The translations under genes and the position numbers were made by a program. Positions 1 through 8,088 of a stretch of 64,000 nucleotides of DNA are shown one piece after another; the stretch's first letter is position 1; every line of letters begins with the position of its first letter. Source of the DNA: Oscillospiraceae bacterium (GTDB taxonomy: Bacteria; Bacillota; Clostridia; Oscillospirales; Ruminococcaceae); contig JAFUHM010000082.1 in NCBI GenBank assembly GCA_017468865.1, positions 1 through 64,000 on the forward strand, in the 5' to 3' direction. The notes under the pieces are model-generated. The model worked only from the letters and a program-made list of their open reading frames with translations. It made no database searches and had not been told where the DNA came from.

Positions 1-225
1 CAAATACAAGGTATAATAGAGGTATTTGCTCCTGAACCAACAAAAACAAAAATAGTAGAAATACCAACAGCTGCATCCTTTACAAGCTTTGTTATGGACA
101 TTGACAACGCAAGAGAGGATCTGGGGTATGAACCCGAATTTACTTACATTAAATATCTCGAGGATTACAAGAAGGAACAAGAACTGAAACGGTTCGATGC
201 TATCTTTGCAAATAGAACAAATTGA
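1..225 (+). CDS. C-terminal end of a probable NAD-dependent sugar epimerase/dehydratase (partial)
   Basis: An open frame enters from the left edge and stops with TGA at 223-225, leaving 74 residues. The segment with VMDIDNAREDLGYEPEF followed by a YIKYLEDYKKE tail resembles the C-terminal end of extended SDR sugar-nucleotide epimerases, in which a conserved 'A..dLGy.P' stretch precedes the last helix. The catalytic and NAD-binding parts lie outside the window, so substrate and exact family are unknown. Codon use (ATA, AAA, GAA, CAA) is clearly more AT-rich than in every following gene, which suggests an acquired or surface-polysaccharide locus to the left. A 12-bp-stem terminator follows at 260-287. 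Confidence 0.55.
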   Translation, partial: QIQGIIEVFAPEPTKTKIVEIPTAASFTSFVMDIDNAREDLGYEPEFTYIKYLEDYKKEQELKRFDAIFANRTN

Positions 226-259
226 CGAATGAAATACCATAACCCTCCCCTCTCACCAC

Positions 260-287
260 ATTATCCCGACCTTGCGGTCGGGATAAT
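260..287. terminator. Bidirectional hairpin terminator between epimerase gene and folE
   Basis: A perfect 12-bp inverted repeat (ATTATCCCGACC, loop TTGC, GGTCGGGATAAT) lies between two convergent genes. It is followed on the plus side by the T-rich TCATTTCATC. The right arm ends one base before the folE stop codon. It probably serves both transcripts; the U-tract is weak. Confidence 0.7.
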
Positions 288-851
288 TCATTTCATCATA
301 TCCATCAGTCGTGCCGTCATGGCGGGGTCGTCCCTGAAACGCCCCCGCAGGGTCATGGTGCGGGTGAGTGCGGGCTTTTTTATCCCTCTTGCGCTCATGC
401 AGGAGTGGCGGCTCTCGATAAGCACCGCAACATCGCCGCTGCCCGAAGCAAGTTCGATGACCTCCGCTAAGTCTGCGCCTATCCGTTCCTGAAGCTGCAG
501 CCGCCTGCATACCATATCCGCACAGCGTGCGATCTTTGACAGCCCCAGCACACGCCCCTTGGGAAGATATGCGACCGATATCTTCATATCGTACATCAGC
601 GCCATATGGTGCTCGCAGTAGGAAAAGCACTCGATATCCTTGACGAGAACGATGTCGTCCGCCGAAGGCGAGTCGAAGGATTTGGAGAACATCTCTGCGA
701 TCTGGGCATTGGTGTACCGGGTACCCGCAAATATCTCCTCACACATCCTTGCGACCCTTTCGGGGGTCTCCTTCAGTCCTTCTCTGTCGGGATCGTCCCC
801 GATGGCACGGATCAGTCCCCTGATATGTTCTTCAATGGCATTCTTGTCCAT
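288..851 (-). CDS. folE: GTP cyclohydrolase I
   Basis: The 187-residue product has the usual length for FolE, which converts GTP to 7,8-dihydroneopterin triphosphate. Family signatures are visible: the zinc-ligand segment [10 protein letters not shown], the [13 protein letters not shown] motif, and a second Cys in [10 protein letters not shown]. The ATG is preceded by AGGAGCAATC. It is the last gene of a minus-strand run after queD and queE, 12 bp below queE. That context points to 7-deazaguanine (preQ0/queuosine) synthesis rather than, or as well as, folate. queC and queF are not in the window. Confidence 0.95.
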   Translation of the reverse strand: MDKNAIEEHIRGLIRAIGDDPDREGLKETPERVARMCEEIFAGTRYTNAQIAEMFSKSFDSPSADDIVLVKDIECFSYCEHHMALMYDMKISVAYLPKGRVLGLSKIARCADMVCRRLQLQERIGADLAEVIELASGSGDVAVLIESRHSCMSARGIKKPALTRTMTLRGRFRDDPAMTARLMDMMK

Positions 852-863
852 GATTGCTCCTAT

Positions 864-1523
864 CTATACTCCCCGCCTGTTGGGGTCCCAGACTATCTTG
901 TGTATCTGCATCTGCAAACGCACGCCGTTGAGCCTGTTCCCCACGATAAAGTCCGCTATCTCGGACGGGGACAGCTTTCCCCATACAGGGGATATGTGTA
1001 CATGACATTTCTCCGTCAGATGATATTCCCGTATCACTTCCAGTGTGCGGTCAAGATCCTCTCTTGACCCTGCCACGAACTTAACGGTGTCCTCAGGCTC
1101 GAGCACCGTGAAGTTTTTTATCACCATGCGGCTCTCCATGCCCGACGAAGGCAGCTTGTAGTCCACCGTCACCACCGCCGACGGCGACACACGGCATACC
1201 GAGATGTCCACCGCACCCGATGTCTCTATCTCCAGCCTCACGGGAAGTCCCGACAATTGCGCCAGAAGGATGTCTATCCCCTCAGCCGCCAGGGGCTCGC
1301 CCCCCGTCAGGGTCACATTGGTGATGCCCGTCTCCATGATGTATGCGCAGATATCCTCTGCCGTCATGAGTTCGCAGGGGGAATCGTAGGAAAGGGCGTA
1401 TCCCGTGTCACAGTAGCTGCACCGCAGGGGACAGCCTGCCAGCCTGATGAAGACCGCAGGCTCTCCCGCACGTTCGCCCTCACCGTTTATGCTCACAAAT
1501 TTCTCAACAACGTGATAAAGCAT
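864..1523 (-). CDS. queE: 7-carboxy-7-deazaguanine synthase, radical SAM
   Basis: QueE makes 7-carboxy-7-deazaguanine from 6-carboxytetrahydropterin. The 219-residue product starts MLYHVVEKFVSINGEGERAG and carries the radical-SAM cluster motif CPLRCSYC (CX3CX2C), followed by the TGGEP glycine-rich SAM motif. The open frame runs much further upstream, but those residues have no family character and overlap queD. The ATG at 1523 has GGTGA just before it and gives the normal length. Another ATG at 1538 would add five residues and overlap queD by 11 bp. It sits between queD and folE. Confidence 0.93.
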   Translation of the reverse strand: MLYHVVEKFVSINGEGERAGEPAVFIRLAGCPLRCSYCDTGYALSYDSPCELMTAEDICAYIMETGITNVTLTGGEPLAAEGIDILLAQLSGLPVRLEIETSGAVDISVCRVSPSAVVTVDYKLPSSGMESRMVIKNFTVLEPEDTVKFVAGSREDLDRTLEVIREYHLTEKCHVHISPVWGKLSPSEIADFIVGNRLNGVRLQMQIHKIVWDPNRRGV

Positions 1524-1527
1524 CTGT

Positions 1528-1956
1528 TCACCGCACATATTCTGCCGCATTTCCGGGGGTCTCCCAGACCGTGACACTGTACACCTCATATCCGTGGGAG
1601 CGTCCGCAGTCCGCCATACGCCCGCATATGTACTTTGCCAGGTTTTCTGCCGTAGGACGAAACGGTACGGGGTACAGGGAAAATCCCTCATCGTAAAGGG
1701 CGGCAAGGGTGGTGTCCTTCAGCGTGCCCTCCTCATAGATGAAGGTGTGATCGAGACTGTCCGCTATCTCACGCAGGTCACGCTTGATGTCGCCGAAGTC
1801 GGCGACCATGCCCCGATGCTGTTCATCCGCACACAGATCTCCCGTTATCTTGGCCTGCACACGCCACCTGTGACCGTGCAGGTTTGAGCATTTTCCCTTG
1901 TATCCGCTCAGGAAATGAGCGGAGTCAAATTCGGACTCAGCCGTGATGTAGTACAT
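1528..1956 (-). CDS. queD: 6-carboxytetrahydropterin synthase
   Basis: The 142-residue QueD/PTPS-family enzyme uses dihydroneopterin triphosphate (the FolE product) to form 6-carboxytetrahydropterin. The zinc-ligand and catalytic segments are visible: FDSAHFLSGYKGKCSNLHGH contains the His ligands and the catalytic Cys. A GGGGGAAAT sequence precedes the ATG. The gene begins 11 bp after the stop of the upstream GGDEF/EAL gene, so the four genes to folE look like one transcript. Confidence 0.93.
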   Translation of the reverse strand: MYYITAESEFDSAHFLSGYKGKCSNLHGHRWRVQAKITGDLCADEQHRGMVADFGDIKRDLREIADSLDHTFIYEEGTLKDTTLAALYDEGFSLYPVPFRPTAENLAKYICGRMADCGRSHGYEVYSVTVWETPGNAAEYVR

Positions 1957-1967
1957 ATTTCCCCCGA

Positions 1968-4364
1968 TCAGGATCTTCTCATCTTCTTCTCCTCGGCCAG
2001 CTTTTCCGAGCTCTCTATAAGGCTCTGTTCGTTGGGCTTGTGGAGTTCATCGTATTCTATCACGAATTCCAGCGCATCGCTCTCACGCAGGGGCTTTGAC
2101 ATAAGAAATCCCTGGATGTAGTCGCACTTGAATCCCGACAGTATCTTATACTGGTCTATGCTCTCAACGCCTTCTACCACCGTCTTTATGCCCAGTTCCC
2201 TGACCATGCCGATGATAGAGGATGCTATCTGGTAATCCTTCTGCTTGGAGCTTATCTCATCCACAAAGGACTTGTCCACTTTAAGTGTCTTTATGGGCAT
2301 ATCCTTGAGGTACTGGAATGAAGAATAGCCCGTGCCGAAGTCATCCAGGGCGATGGCAACGCCCATGTCCGCCACCTGCTGCAGCTTCTTTCCGTTGTCA
2401 TCATCGAGCATATCCACGAAGGAAGTCTCGGTGATCTCTATCTGGAGATTTGCGGGATTGATGTCGAATATGCTGATGGTGCGCATCACCTTGGATATGA
2501 AGTCAGCACGCTTGAGCTGGATGGGTGAAACGTTTATGGACATGATGATGTCCTTGTTGTATTCGTTCATGCGGCGCAGAGCCTTGCAGCCGCTCTCCAT
2601 GATCCAGGTGCCGATCTTCTCCATCACGCCTGTTTCCTCCGCTACGTCCACGAAGCTGGAGGGAGGCACATAGCCGAGTTCGGGGTTTTCCCAGCGGATA
2701 AGGGCTTCAAAGCCGTGGAGCATACCGTTCTCAACAGATACGATAGGCTGGAATACAAGATAGAATTCGTGATTTTCCACCGCCGTGGTGAGTTTCTGTG
2801 CGATGGTGGAGCGCCCGAGCACCTTTTCGTGGAGAGTGGTCTTGAAGTATTCCGTATGACCCTTTCCTCTCTCCTTTGCCCTCTGCATCGCAATGTCCGC
2901 ATCACGCAGGAGCATATCGAGATTTCTGTCATCATCGGGATATATGGATATGCCCACGGAGAACTGCGCATACAGCTTTGTTCCCAGAAGTTCGATGGGC
3001 TCTATGAACTGCTTGCGGATGTTGAGTATCAGCTCCGCTATCATAATGGCGTAGTCGTCGCCCTCAAGCTCCGTCACCACCACGAACTCATCTCCCGAGA
3101 AGCGGAACACCTTGGGTATTATCTCATGCACACGCTGACCGAACTCATGCAGGAAAGCGTCGCCCTGCTTGTGTCCGAGAGTCTCCGTCACCCATTTGAA
3201 GTTGTCGATGTCCAGAAAGAGAAGTGCGAAGCGGTCACGGTTGTCGCTCCTTACCGCCGCCAGATCCTGGATGTATTCATACATCTTGTATCTGTTGTAA
3301 AGTCCCGTGGTAGTATCAAGGTTCACATAGTCCTCGATGACCGCATTCTTGTCCTGGAGCGTCTGCGCCAGTTCGTCCACCGACCGTGCGATGATGCCTA
3401 TCTCATTCTCTGAGGTGGAGTTGATGCGGAAGTTATAGTTGCCCTGTGAGATCTGCTCTATGGATGCGGAGATCTCGGGGATGTCCTTTGCCTCATGCCT
3501 AATGGAGTTGAGGGTAGCTATTATCTCGAGTGCGAAGAGACAGGCAAGGATGATTATCTGCTGTGAGTACAGTCTGGAGAAGTCGCCCATTGCCACCTTG
3601 CCGTCAAAGATGACTGCGATCACCCAGCCGTTTGACAGCTTCTGATCGTAGAAGAAGTTCTCCGTATTCCCCGATTTGAACCTGAGTATCTTCGCCGATT
3701 CCGTCTGACCTATCTCCGCAAGGGTGATGTCCGCATCGCTCATGAGCGCATCCGCACCGGCAGGGGAGTATACCACCTGTCCCTTGTCGTCATAGATAAC
3801 GGAATATGCACCTTCGTTTGACAGGGTGCCGGAAATGTTCTCGCCCAGGGCGGGGATGTTTATCTTCAGGTAGATAGCGCCGCTGTTATCCCCCCGCATA
3901 TAACGGGATGACATAATGAGCCCCATGCCGTCGGTGTAGGTCAGGGAGTTGGAGGCATTCTCCATCTTTATGCCGAGAAGGGCGGAGGGATCGGCTTCGC
4001 CGTTCATGTCAAAGCAGCGCCCCTGGGAAGAGAAGCACCACACATTGTCTATCATGTCCGAGCTGTTGGCAAGTCTGCGGATCTCCGTCACGATCTCCTC
4101 ATCTGTCCCATTGCCGTCAAAGAAGTTGATAGCCCCCTGTGTCTGTGCAAAGTATGCCATCGACACGGACATCTGCTCGGTGAATATGTCAAAGGAACGG
4201 CATGAAGTGTATGCGGCATTGGTCATCATGTTGCGCACGCTTCTGTCGGTGTTTGACTTTGTTATGAAGTAGGTCATCGCTATGAACAGTATCACAATGA
4301 GTACGTTGAACATACATATCAGCGTGACAAGGCTGTTTATAAAGCTTTTTTTAGAAAAATGCAT
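1968..4364 (-). CDS. Membrane GGDEF/EAL cyclic-di-GMP signalling protein
   Basis: The 798-residue product has an N-terminal membrane segment (about residues 10-35), an extracytoplasmic sensor region of about 220 residues, a second membrane segment and a short HAMP-like linker. A diguanylate cyclase domain follows (about 345-505) and then an EAL phosphodiesterase domain (about 520-770). The signature is RFSGDEF (SGDEF instead of GGDEF), which may or may not be active. The EAL side looks intact: EALIRW, NVSP, EITE, DDFGTG, KVDKSF, EGVE and QGF. Net c-di-GMP hydrolysis is therefore the better guess. It heads an operon with queD, queE and folE, preceded by GGGAGCC and the promoter at 4414-4442. 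Confidence 0.92.
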   Translation of the reverse strand: MHFSKKSFINSLVTLICMFNVLIVILFIAMTYFITKSNTDRSVRNMMTNAAYTSCRSFDIFTEQMSVSMAYFAQTQGAINFFDGNGTDEEIVTEIRRLANSSDMIDNVWCFSSQGRCFDMNGEADPSALLGIKMENASNSLTYTDGMGLIMSSRYMRGDNSGAIYLKINIPALGENISGTLSNEGAYSVIYDDKGQVVYSPAGADALMSDADITLAEIGQTESAKILRFKSGNTENFFYDQKLSNGWVIAVIFDGKVAMGDFSRLYSQQIIILACLFALEIIATLNSIRHEAKDIPEISASIEQISQGNYNFRINSTSENEIGIIARSVDELAQTLQDKNAVIEDYVNLDTTTGLYNRYKMYEYIQDLAAVRSDNRDRFALLFLDIDNFKWVTETLGHKQGDAFLHEFGQRVHEIIPKVFRFSGDEFVVVTELEGDDYAIMIAELILNIRKQFIEPIELLGTKLYAQFSVGISIYPDDDRNLDMLLRDADIAMQRAKERGKGHTEYFKTTLHEKVLGRSTIAQKLTTAVENHEFYLVFQPIVSVENGMLHGFEALIRWENPELGYVPPSSFVDVAEETGVMEKIGTWIMESGCKALRRMNEYNKDIIMSINVSPIQLKRADFISKVMRTISIFDINPANLQIEITETSFVDMLDDDNGKKLQQVADMGVAIALDDFGTGYSSFQYLKDMPIKTLKVDKSFVDEISSKQKDYQIASSIIGMVRELGIKTVVEGVESIDQYKILSGFKCDYIQGFLMSKPLRESDALEFVIEYDELHKPNEQSLIESSEKLAEEKKMRRS

Positions 4365-4413
4365 ACCGGCTCCCGTAAATATAGAAATAGAGTGTAATTA
4401 TGCATACATATAT

Positions 4414-4442
4414 ATTATAACACATTTCCCTGCACTTTTCAA
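4414..4442 (-). promoter_or_regulatory. SigA-type promoter of the GGDEF/EAL-que operon
   Basis: On the minus strand, TTGAAA (4442-4437), a 17-bp spacer and TATAAT (4419-4414) preceded by TGT form a good extended -10 promoter. The start codon lies about 50 bp downstream. Confidence 0.75.
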
Positions 4443-4556
4443 TATCAAATTTAACAAACATCATAAAAATAGATATGATTTTTTCACGTTATTATGACAG
4501 CGCCCCCTTTCTAATCTGTTTTTAATCTGACATGGATGTTTTTAATCTTAATCACC

Positions 4557-4585
4557 TTGACAAGGGGCGGCAGGTGTGGTATAAT
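4557..4585 (+). promoter_or_regulatory. Consensus SigA promoter with extended -10
   Basis: TTGACA (4557-4562), exactly 17 bp, then TGG-TATAAT (4580-4585). Both hexamers match consensus perfectly, so strong constitutive transcription of the 4639 gene is expected. Confidence 0.88.
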
Positions 4586-4638
4586 GTACACATCAACTCA
4601 GATCGACAGTGATCCTTTTTAAGGAAGGGGAAATCCAT

Positions 4639-5544
4639 ATGAACAAGAAATTGACTGCTATCACCATGTCCGCTGTTATCGCTCTTTCCGGGCTGACTTC
4701 CTTCGGCGCGGCTGTATCTGCCGATGAGCCCCTGAACGTGTCTGTTTCGGCATCCAAGCTCACAGGCTGGCAGACCGTGGACGGCGGCAAGTACTACTAC
4801 GGCAAGGACGGCAAGCCTCTCACAGGCTGGAAGAAGATAGGCGGCGACACCTACTACTTCAACTCTGCCAAGAACGGCAAGGCTGTTACGGGCTTTGTCA
4901 CCATTTCGGGCAGCACCTACTACTTCGGACAGGACGGCGTTATGCGCACGGGCTGGGTGAAGCTGTCGGGCGACACCTACTACTTCGGCAATGACGGTGT
5001 TATGCGCACAGGCACACGCACCATCTCAGGCAAGACCTATACTTTCGGCAAGGACGGCAAGCTTTCGACCTCCGCTTCCAAGACCAAGACCGCTGCCAAG
5101 TCGTCTTCCAAGAAGTCCGTTTCATGGGGCGAGTCTTCCGCCAGCGTAGAGAAGAAGCTCGCAGGTCTTGATTACTTCTCCCTGGGGCCCATGATAATGG
5201 TATTCAACAGTGATGCCACCGACCCCAACGCAAAGCTCGACTGCACATTCTATCTCTTCGATGATGCCGAGAAGCTCCAGATGTACGGCACCATGAAGGA
5301 GGGCGTATCCTCCAAGAGAAATTCTCTCGAGAAGTCGGGATACAAGCTCGTAGTCAAGGAGAACTATGAGGGCAACATGGTGTACCTCTACACAAAGGGC
5401 AGCGTAGCCGTAGTCGTTTCCGACTATGTTTCCGAGGGCGTGAAGTACGGCATGACCATGTACCTTTCCCCCGAGATCACCAAGGAGATGACTTCGGGCA
5501 ACACCGATACTCTTGAATCCATATTCGATGACATCGGAATGTGA
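4639..5544 (+). CDS. Secreted protein with choline-binding-type cell-wall repeats
   Basis: The start is set by AAGGAAGGGG before the ATG at 4639; an in-frame ATG at 4609 lacks such a site. The 301-residue product has a signal peptide (MNKKLTAITMSAVIALSG, ending near ADE). It then has about five tandem repeats of the type TGWxxxxGxxYYFGxDGxxxTG (about residues 40-150), characteristic of CW_binding/choline-binding repeats. A Ser/Lys-rich linker and an unrecognised C-terminal domain of about 130 residues follow. Such repeats normally hold proteins on wall polymers. The catalytic or other role of the C-terminal domain is unknown. It is monocistronic, between a strong promoter and a terminator. 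Confidence 0.85.
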   Translation: MNKKLTAITMSAVIALSGLTSFGAAVSADEPLNVSVSASKLTGWQTVDGGKYYYGKDGKPLTGWKKIGGDTYYFNSAKNGKAVTGFVTISGSTYYFGQDGVMRTGWVKLSGDTYYFGNDGVMRTGTRTISGKTYTFGKDGKLSTSASKTKTAAKSSSKKSVSWGESSASVEKKLAGLDYFSLGPMIMVFNSDATDPNAKLDCTFYLFDDAEKLQMYGTMKEGVSSKRNSLEKSGYKLVVKENYEGNMVYLYTKGSVAVVVSDYVSEGVKYGMTMYLSPEITKEMTSGNTDTLESIFDDIGM

Positions 5545-5576
5545 TCCGACAGGGATCGCTTTTCTGCGGTATCATT

Positions 5577-5601
5577 GCGGCGAGTGTGAAGCGCTCGCCG
5601 C
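5577..5601 (+). terminator. Rho-independent terminator
   Basis: GCGGCGAG and CTCGCCGC form an 8-10 bp GC-rich stem followed by TTTCT, 32 bp after the stop of the wall-repeat protein gene. Confidence 0.75.
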
Positions 5602-5688
5602 TTTCTCCGTTTCCGTGAGGTCAGGCGCCGCTTTTTTGTGCATTTCTACAAAGTTGACGCGGCATTAATATTTTGTGTACAAAAACTA

Positions 5689-5717
5689 TTGCAATCTGTG
5701 TGAAAAAATGCTATATT
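5689..5717 (+). promoter_or_regulatory. Probable promoter of the pilin gene
   Basis: TTGCAA (5689-5694), 17 bp, TGC-TATATT (5712-5717). It lies 52 bp upstream of the pilin ATG in an AT-rich stretch. The hexamers are imperfect, so alternatives nearby are possible. Confidence 0.5.
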
Positions 5718-5769
5718 TATACTATATACTTTTCTGGACAATTTCGCTGTTCATATAAAGGAGGCACTA

Positions 5770-7068
5770 ATGAGAAGGACAAGGATAATACCGGCGGTCA
5801 TGGCGGCTTTCCTGATGGCGGTCATGCTCCCCGTCAGGGTGCTTGCAGTGGTTCAGACCAACTACACCCCCTACACAGGGCAGGCCGCAGATACGGTCAG
5901 CTTCAAGAAATATCTCGTAATGGACAAGGATGCCACAGTACCTAAGGTGACCTTTAAGTTTGAAGTCATCGCAGGCCCCGAAACACCTTACAACATTACA
6001 TCCACCCCCAAGAAGATGCAGATAAGGAAGAACACGAGCACCACGCTCCCCACAGTCACCGATGCTGTCTTTGTTCCGGGGCTCACCACATATGACACCG
6101 TTCAGAACGGCGACGTATCAGTCAGCCTCGGCACAGATGAGAAATACGCAAAGTCGCAGGAAGATGTGGTGTTCAGTGTCAAGGACGTCACCTTCAACGA
6201 ACCCGGCATATACAGGTACACCGTCAGGGAGAAGGCAGTCGGTGCCGCTGTAAAGGGCGTCACCATCTCCGACAAGCTCCTCTACATCGACGTGTATATC
6301 ACAGACGACGGCAGCGGCAATCTCAGGCTTGCCCAGACATCGGAGATAACGAGCGACACCCAAAAGCCCTTTATCATCTCCTCCGCACCCAATAACGACA
6401 CCGCAGGCTATGACGTGACGCCAAATGCCGACAGCGGCTCTGAAGCCTACTCTACCGAAGCCAAGGCGGACGGCCTTGTGAACAAGTACACCAGCTTCGA
6501 TCTGTACTTTGCAAAGCAGGTCACAGGCAATCAGGGTTCCCGTGACAAGTACTTCATGTTCGACGTCACCGTAAACAACCTGACCGATGGCTATGTGGTA
6601 AATGCCGATCTCACAAATGCGGTAGCATCACCCACTCAGACGCCGGCTACTTCCTACAAAACGATGACCAATCCCACATCCATCACAGCGAATTCGAGCG
6701 GCACGGCATCAGGCAGCTTCTATCTTCAGGACGGGCAGTATATCAGGCTCAAGGGACTTCCCGAGGGGGCGACCTACACCGTCACCGAGCATCCCGAGGA
6801 CTACACTTCTCTTGCAGCCGATGATTCCTCCCTTGCAGCCTCACCTATCAAGACCATCACGGTAAATGAGGAAGAAAAGAAATTTGTCGATCCCACGGCG
6901 AACAACACAGACACAGGCATCACCGGCGACGTATTCACAGGCTACAGGAACACCAAGAACGGCACCGTTCCCACGGGCATCGTGCTTGCCTACACACCCG
7001 TAGTCATCATCGGCGTACTTGCCCTTGCAGGCATCATATTCCTCGCATACAAGCGCAAGTCCGAATAG
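5770..7068 (+). CDS. Spy0128/FctA-like pilin, isopeptide-domain surface protein
   Basis: The 432-residue product has a signal peptide (residues 1-27) and two Spy0128-type pilin domains. These are recognisable from an early Lys segment (VSFKKYLVMDK), the YFAKQVTG start of the second domain, and E-box-like segments RYTVREK and TYTVTEHPEDY, which stabilise intramolecular Lys-Asn bonds in this family. The C-terminus has VPTGI, a variant sorting signal like that of FctA pilins, followed by a membrane helix and the basic tail KRKSE. AAAGGAGGCACTA precedes the ATG. No sortase or second pilin gene occurs in the window, so the anchoring enzyme must be elsewhere. It is apparently monocistronic. Confidence 0.85.
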   Translation: MRRTRIIPAVMAAFLMAVMLPVRVLAVVQTNYTPYTGQAADTVSFKKYLVMDKDATVPKVTFKFEVIAGPETPYNITSTPKKMQIRKNTSTTLPTVTDAVFVPGLTTYDTVQNGDVSVSLGTDEKYAKSQEDVVFSVKDVTFNEPGIYRYTVREKAVGAAVKGVTISDKLLYIDVYITDDGSGNLRLAQTSEITSDTQKPFIISSAPNNDTAGYDVTPNADSGSEAYSTEAKADGLVNKYTSFDLYFAKQVTGNQGSRDKYFMFDVTVNNLTDGYVVNADLTNAVASPTQTPATSYKTMTNPTSITANSSGTASGSFYLQDGQYIRLKGLPEGATYTVTEHPEDYTSLAADDSSLAASPIKTITVNEEEKKFVDPTANNTDTGITGDVFTGYRNTKNGTVPTGIVLAYTPVVIIGVLALAGIIFLAYKRKSE

Positions 7069-7073
7069 GCAGG

Positions 7074-7136
7074 GCAGGCTGAGCCTGCACCCATTTCGTA
7101 TATTTATTCTGCCGAGCCTTTTCCGACAGGCTCGGC
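7074..7136. repeat. Hairpin repeat cluster A, shortened copy just after the pilin gene
   Basis: GCAGGC-TGA-GCCTGC (7074-7088) is followed by CACCCATTTCGTATAT and then the hairpin GCCGAGCC...GGCTCGGC (7111-7136). These are the two ends of the dispersed 65-bp repeat, joined through a shorter middle. It starts five bases after the pilin stop and may double as its terminator. Confidence 0.7.
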
Positions 7137-7196
7137 AGATTTTATCGGCGAACTCGTCCCGGGTCGTACCCGGCGGGCGGTGCCCACACCCATTTC

Positions 7197-7263
7197 GGCA
7201 GGCTGAGCCTGCAGCCAATTCGTTCATCCGTTTGTATCGGGCATATGCAAAACGGCTCGGCAG
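7197..7263 (-). repeat. Dispersed 65-bp hairpin repeat, inverted copy
   Basis: Read on the minus strand this matches the full unit: CTGCCGAGCC, a middle with CATATGCCCGAT and AACGAATTGG, then GCAGGCTCAGCCTGC. It is inverted relative to the copy at 7301-7365. The 7069-7394 interval holds no convincing gene. Short open frames here only translate the repeat. Confidence 0.75.
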
Positions 7264-7300
7264 ACAGGATGACCCCAAACCCGATTCGTATATTTATTCT

Positions 7301-7365
7301 GCCGAGCCTTGTTGTATATGTCCGATGCAGACTAATCAACGAAATGGGTGCAGGCACCGCCTGCC
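7301..7365 (+). repeat. Dispersed 65-bp hairpin repeat, full copy
   Basis: The unit reads GCCGAGCC, then TATATGTCCGATG, ACTAATCAACGAAATGGGTG, and a terminal hairpin CAGGC-ACC-GCCTG. Near-identical units lie at 41689-41752, 41996-42059 and 42061-42125. No transposase or target-site duplication was recognised. Confidence 0.8.
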
Positions 7366-7394
7366 AAAATTCGCAGGGAATTCTTACATAGCTA

Positions 7395-7423
7395 TTGATT
7401 TTTTCTGCGATTTATGGTATACT
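7395..7423 (+). promoter_or_regulatory. Promoter of the trmB-phoH-ybeY operon
   Basis: TTGATT (7395-7400), 17 bp, TGG-TATACT (7418-7423), an extended -10 promoter 72 bp upstream of the GTG start at 7495. Between them GGGCACTTTCCTGCCCG (7450-7466) could form a small leader hairpin. Confidence 0.78.
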
Positions 7424-7494
7424 AATAAAGTATCTATCTAAGACCAAACGGGCACTTTCCTGCCCGTCATCAGAACTAAGGCGGTGCATACTGC

Positions 7495-8061
7495 GTGAAC
7501 AAAACAAGTTATAAGGTTGCCCTGGGCGGCGTAGTATCGTCACTATGTCTTGCACTCATGTTCCTTACGGGAGTGTTCCCCCTGCTCAACTTCGCCATCC
7601 CCATCTATGCAGGTGCGATGATGATAATAGTCGCACATGAGGTGAGTGCGGCATGGGCGATGGCGGCATACTGTGCGGTGAGCATCCTTTCCCTTTTCCT
7701 CACCCCCGATAAGGAAGCATCCACGCTGTTTATCATGTTCTTCGGATATTATCCCATACTCCTTCCCTTCTTCAGGAAGATACGTCCCCGGTTCATAGTG
7801 CCGGTGCTGAAGTTTGCCATGTTCAATGTCTGTATGTTCGTATGGTACAAGATGATAACGTTCGTGCTGGGCATCTACGACTTTTTCGGCAACTTCGCCT
7901 TCCTCGGCAAGTACATGACCATAGGTGTTCTGGTGTTCGTGAACATGATCTTCCTCCTGTATGACTACACCATCGAGTCCATAGAGGAGATGTATGTGGA
8001 GTGGTTCCGTCCCACCTATTTCGGCAAGAAGCCGAAGAAGCTGACGGAAGAGAAGAAATAG
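7495..8061 (+). CDS. Small multi-spanning membrane protein of unknown function
   Basis: The 188-residue product starts at GTG, preceded by AAGGCGGTG. It has about five hydrophobic segments and a charged C-terminus (FGKKPKKLTEEKK). The start KVALGGVVSSLCLALMFLTG, with small residues in the first helix, is reminiscent of ECF-transporter S-component-like membrane proteins of Firmicutes. No substrate-specific motif was recognised and no ECF ATPase or T-component gene is nearby. It is the first gene of the operon, 27 bp before trmB. Function unassigned. Confidence 0.75.
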   Translation: MNKTSYKVALGGVVSSLCLALMFLTGVFPLLNFAIPIYAGAMMIIVAHEVSAAWAMAAYCAVSILSLFLTPDKEASTLFIMFFGYYPILLPFFRKIRPRFIVPVLKFAMFNVCMFVWYKMITFVLGIYDFFGNFAFLGKYMTIGVLVFVNMIFLLYDYTIESIEEMYVEWFRPTYFGKKPKKLTEEKK

Positions 8062-8088
8062 ACCCGCATAAAGGAGCAGACAAAACAA

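Noticed and set aside
4365-4413. preQ1 riboswitch ahead of the que operon
   Set aside because: The leader of the GGDEF/EAL gene is about 50 bases, AT-rich, and lacks the expected C-rich loop and A-rich tail arrangement; the 11-bp gap before queD is too short.
7142-7357. Short frames inside repeat cluster A read as genes
   Set aside because: They translate the hairpin repeat; similar peptides appear from each copy and in both orientations, with no ribosome binding site.
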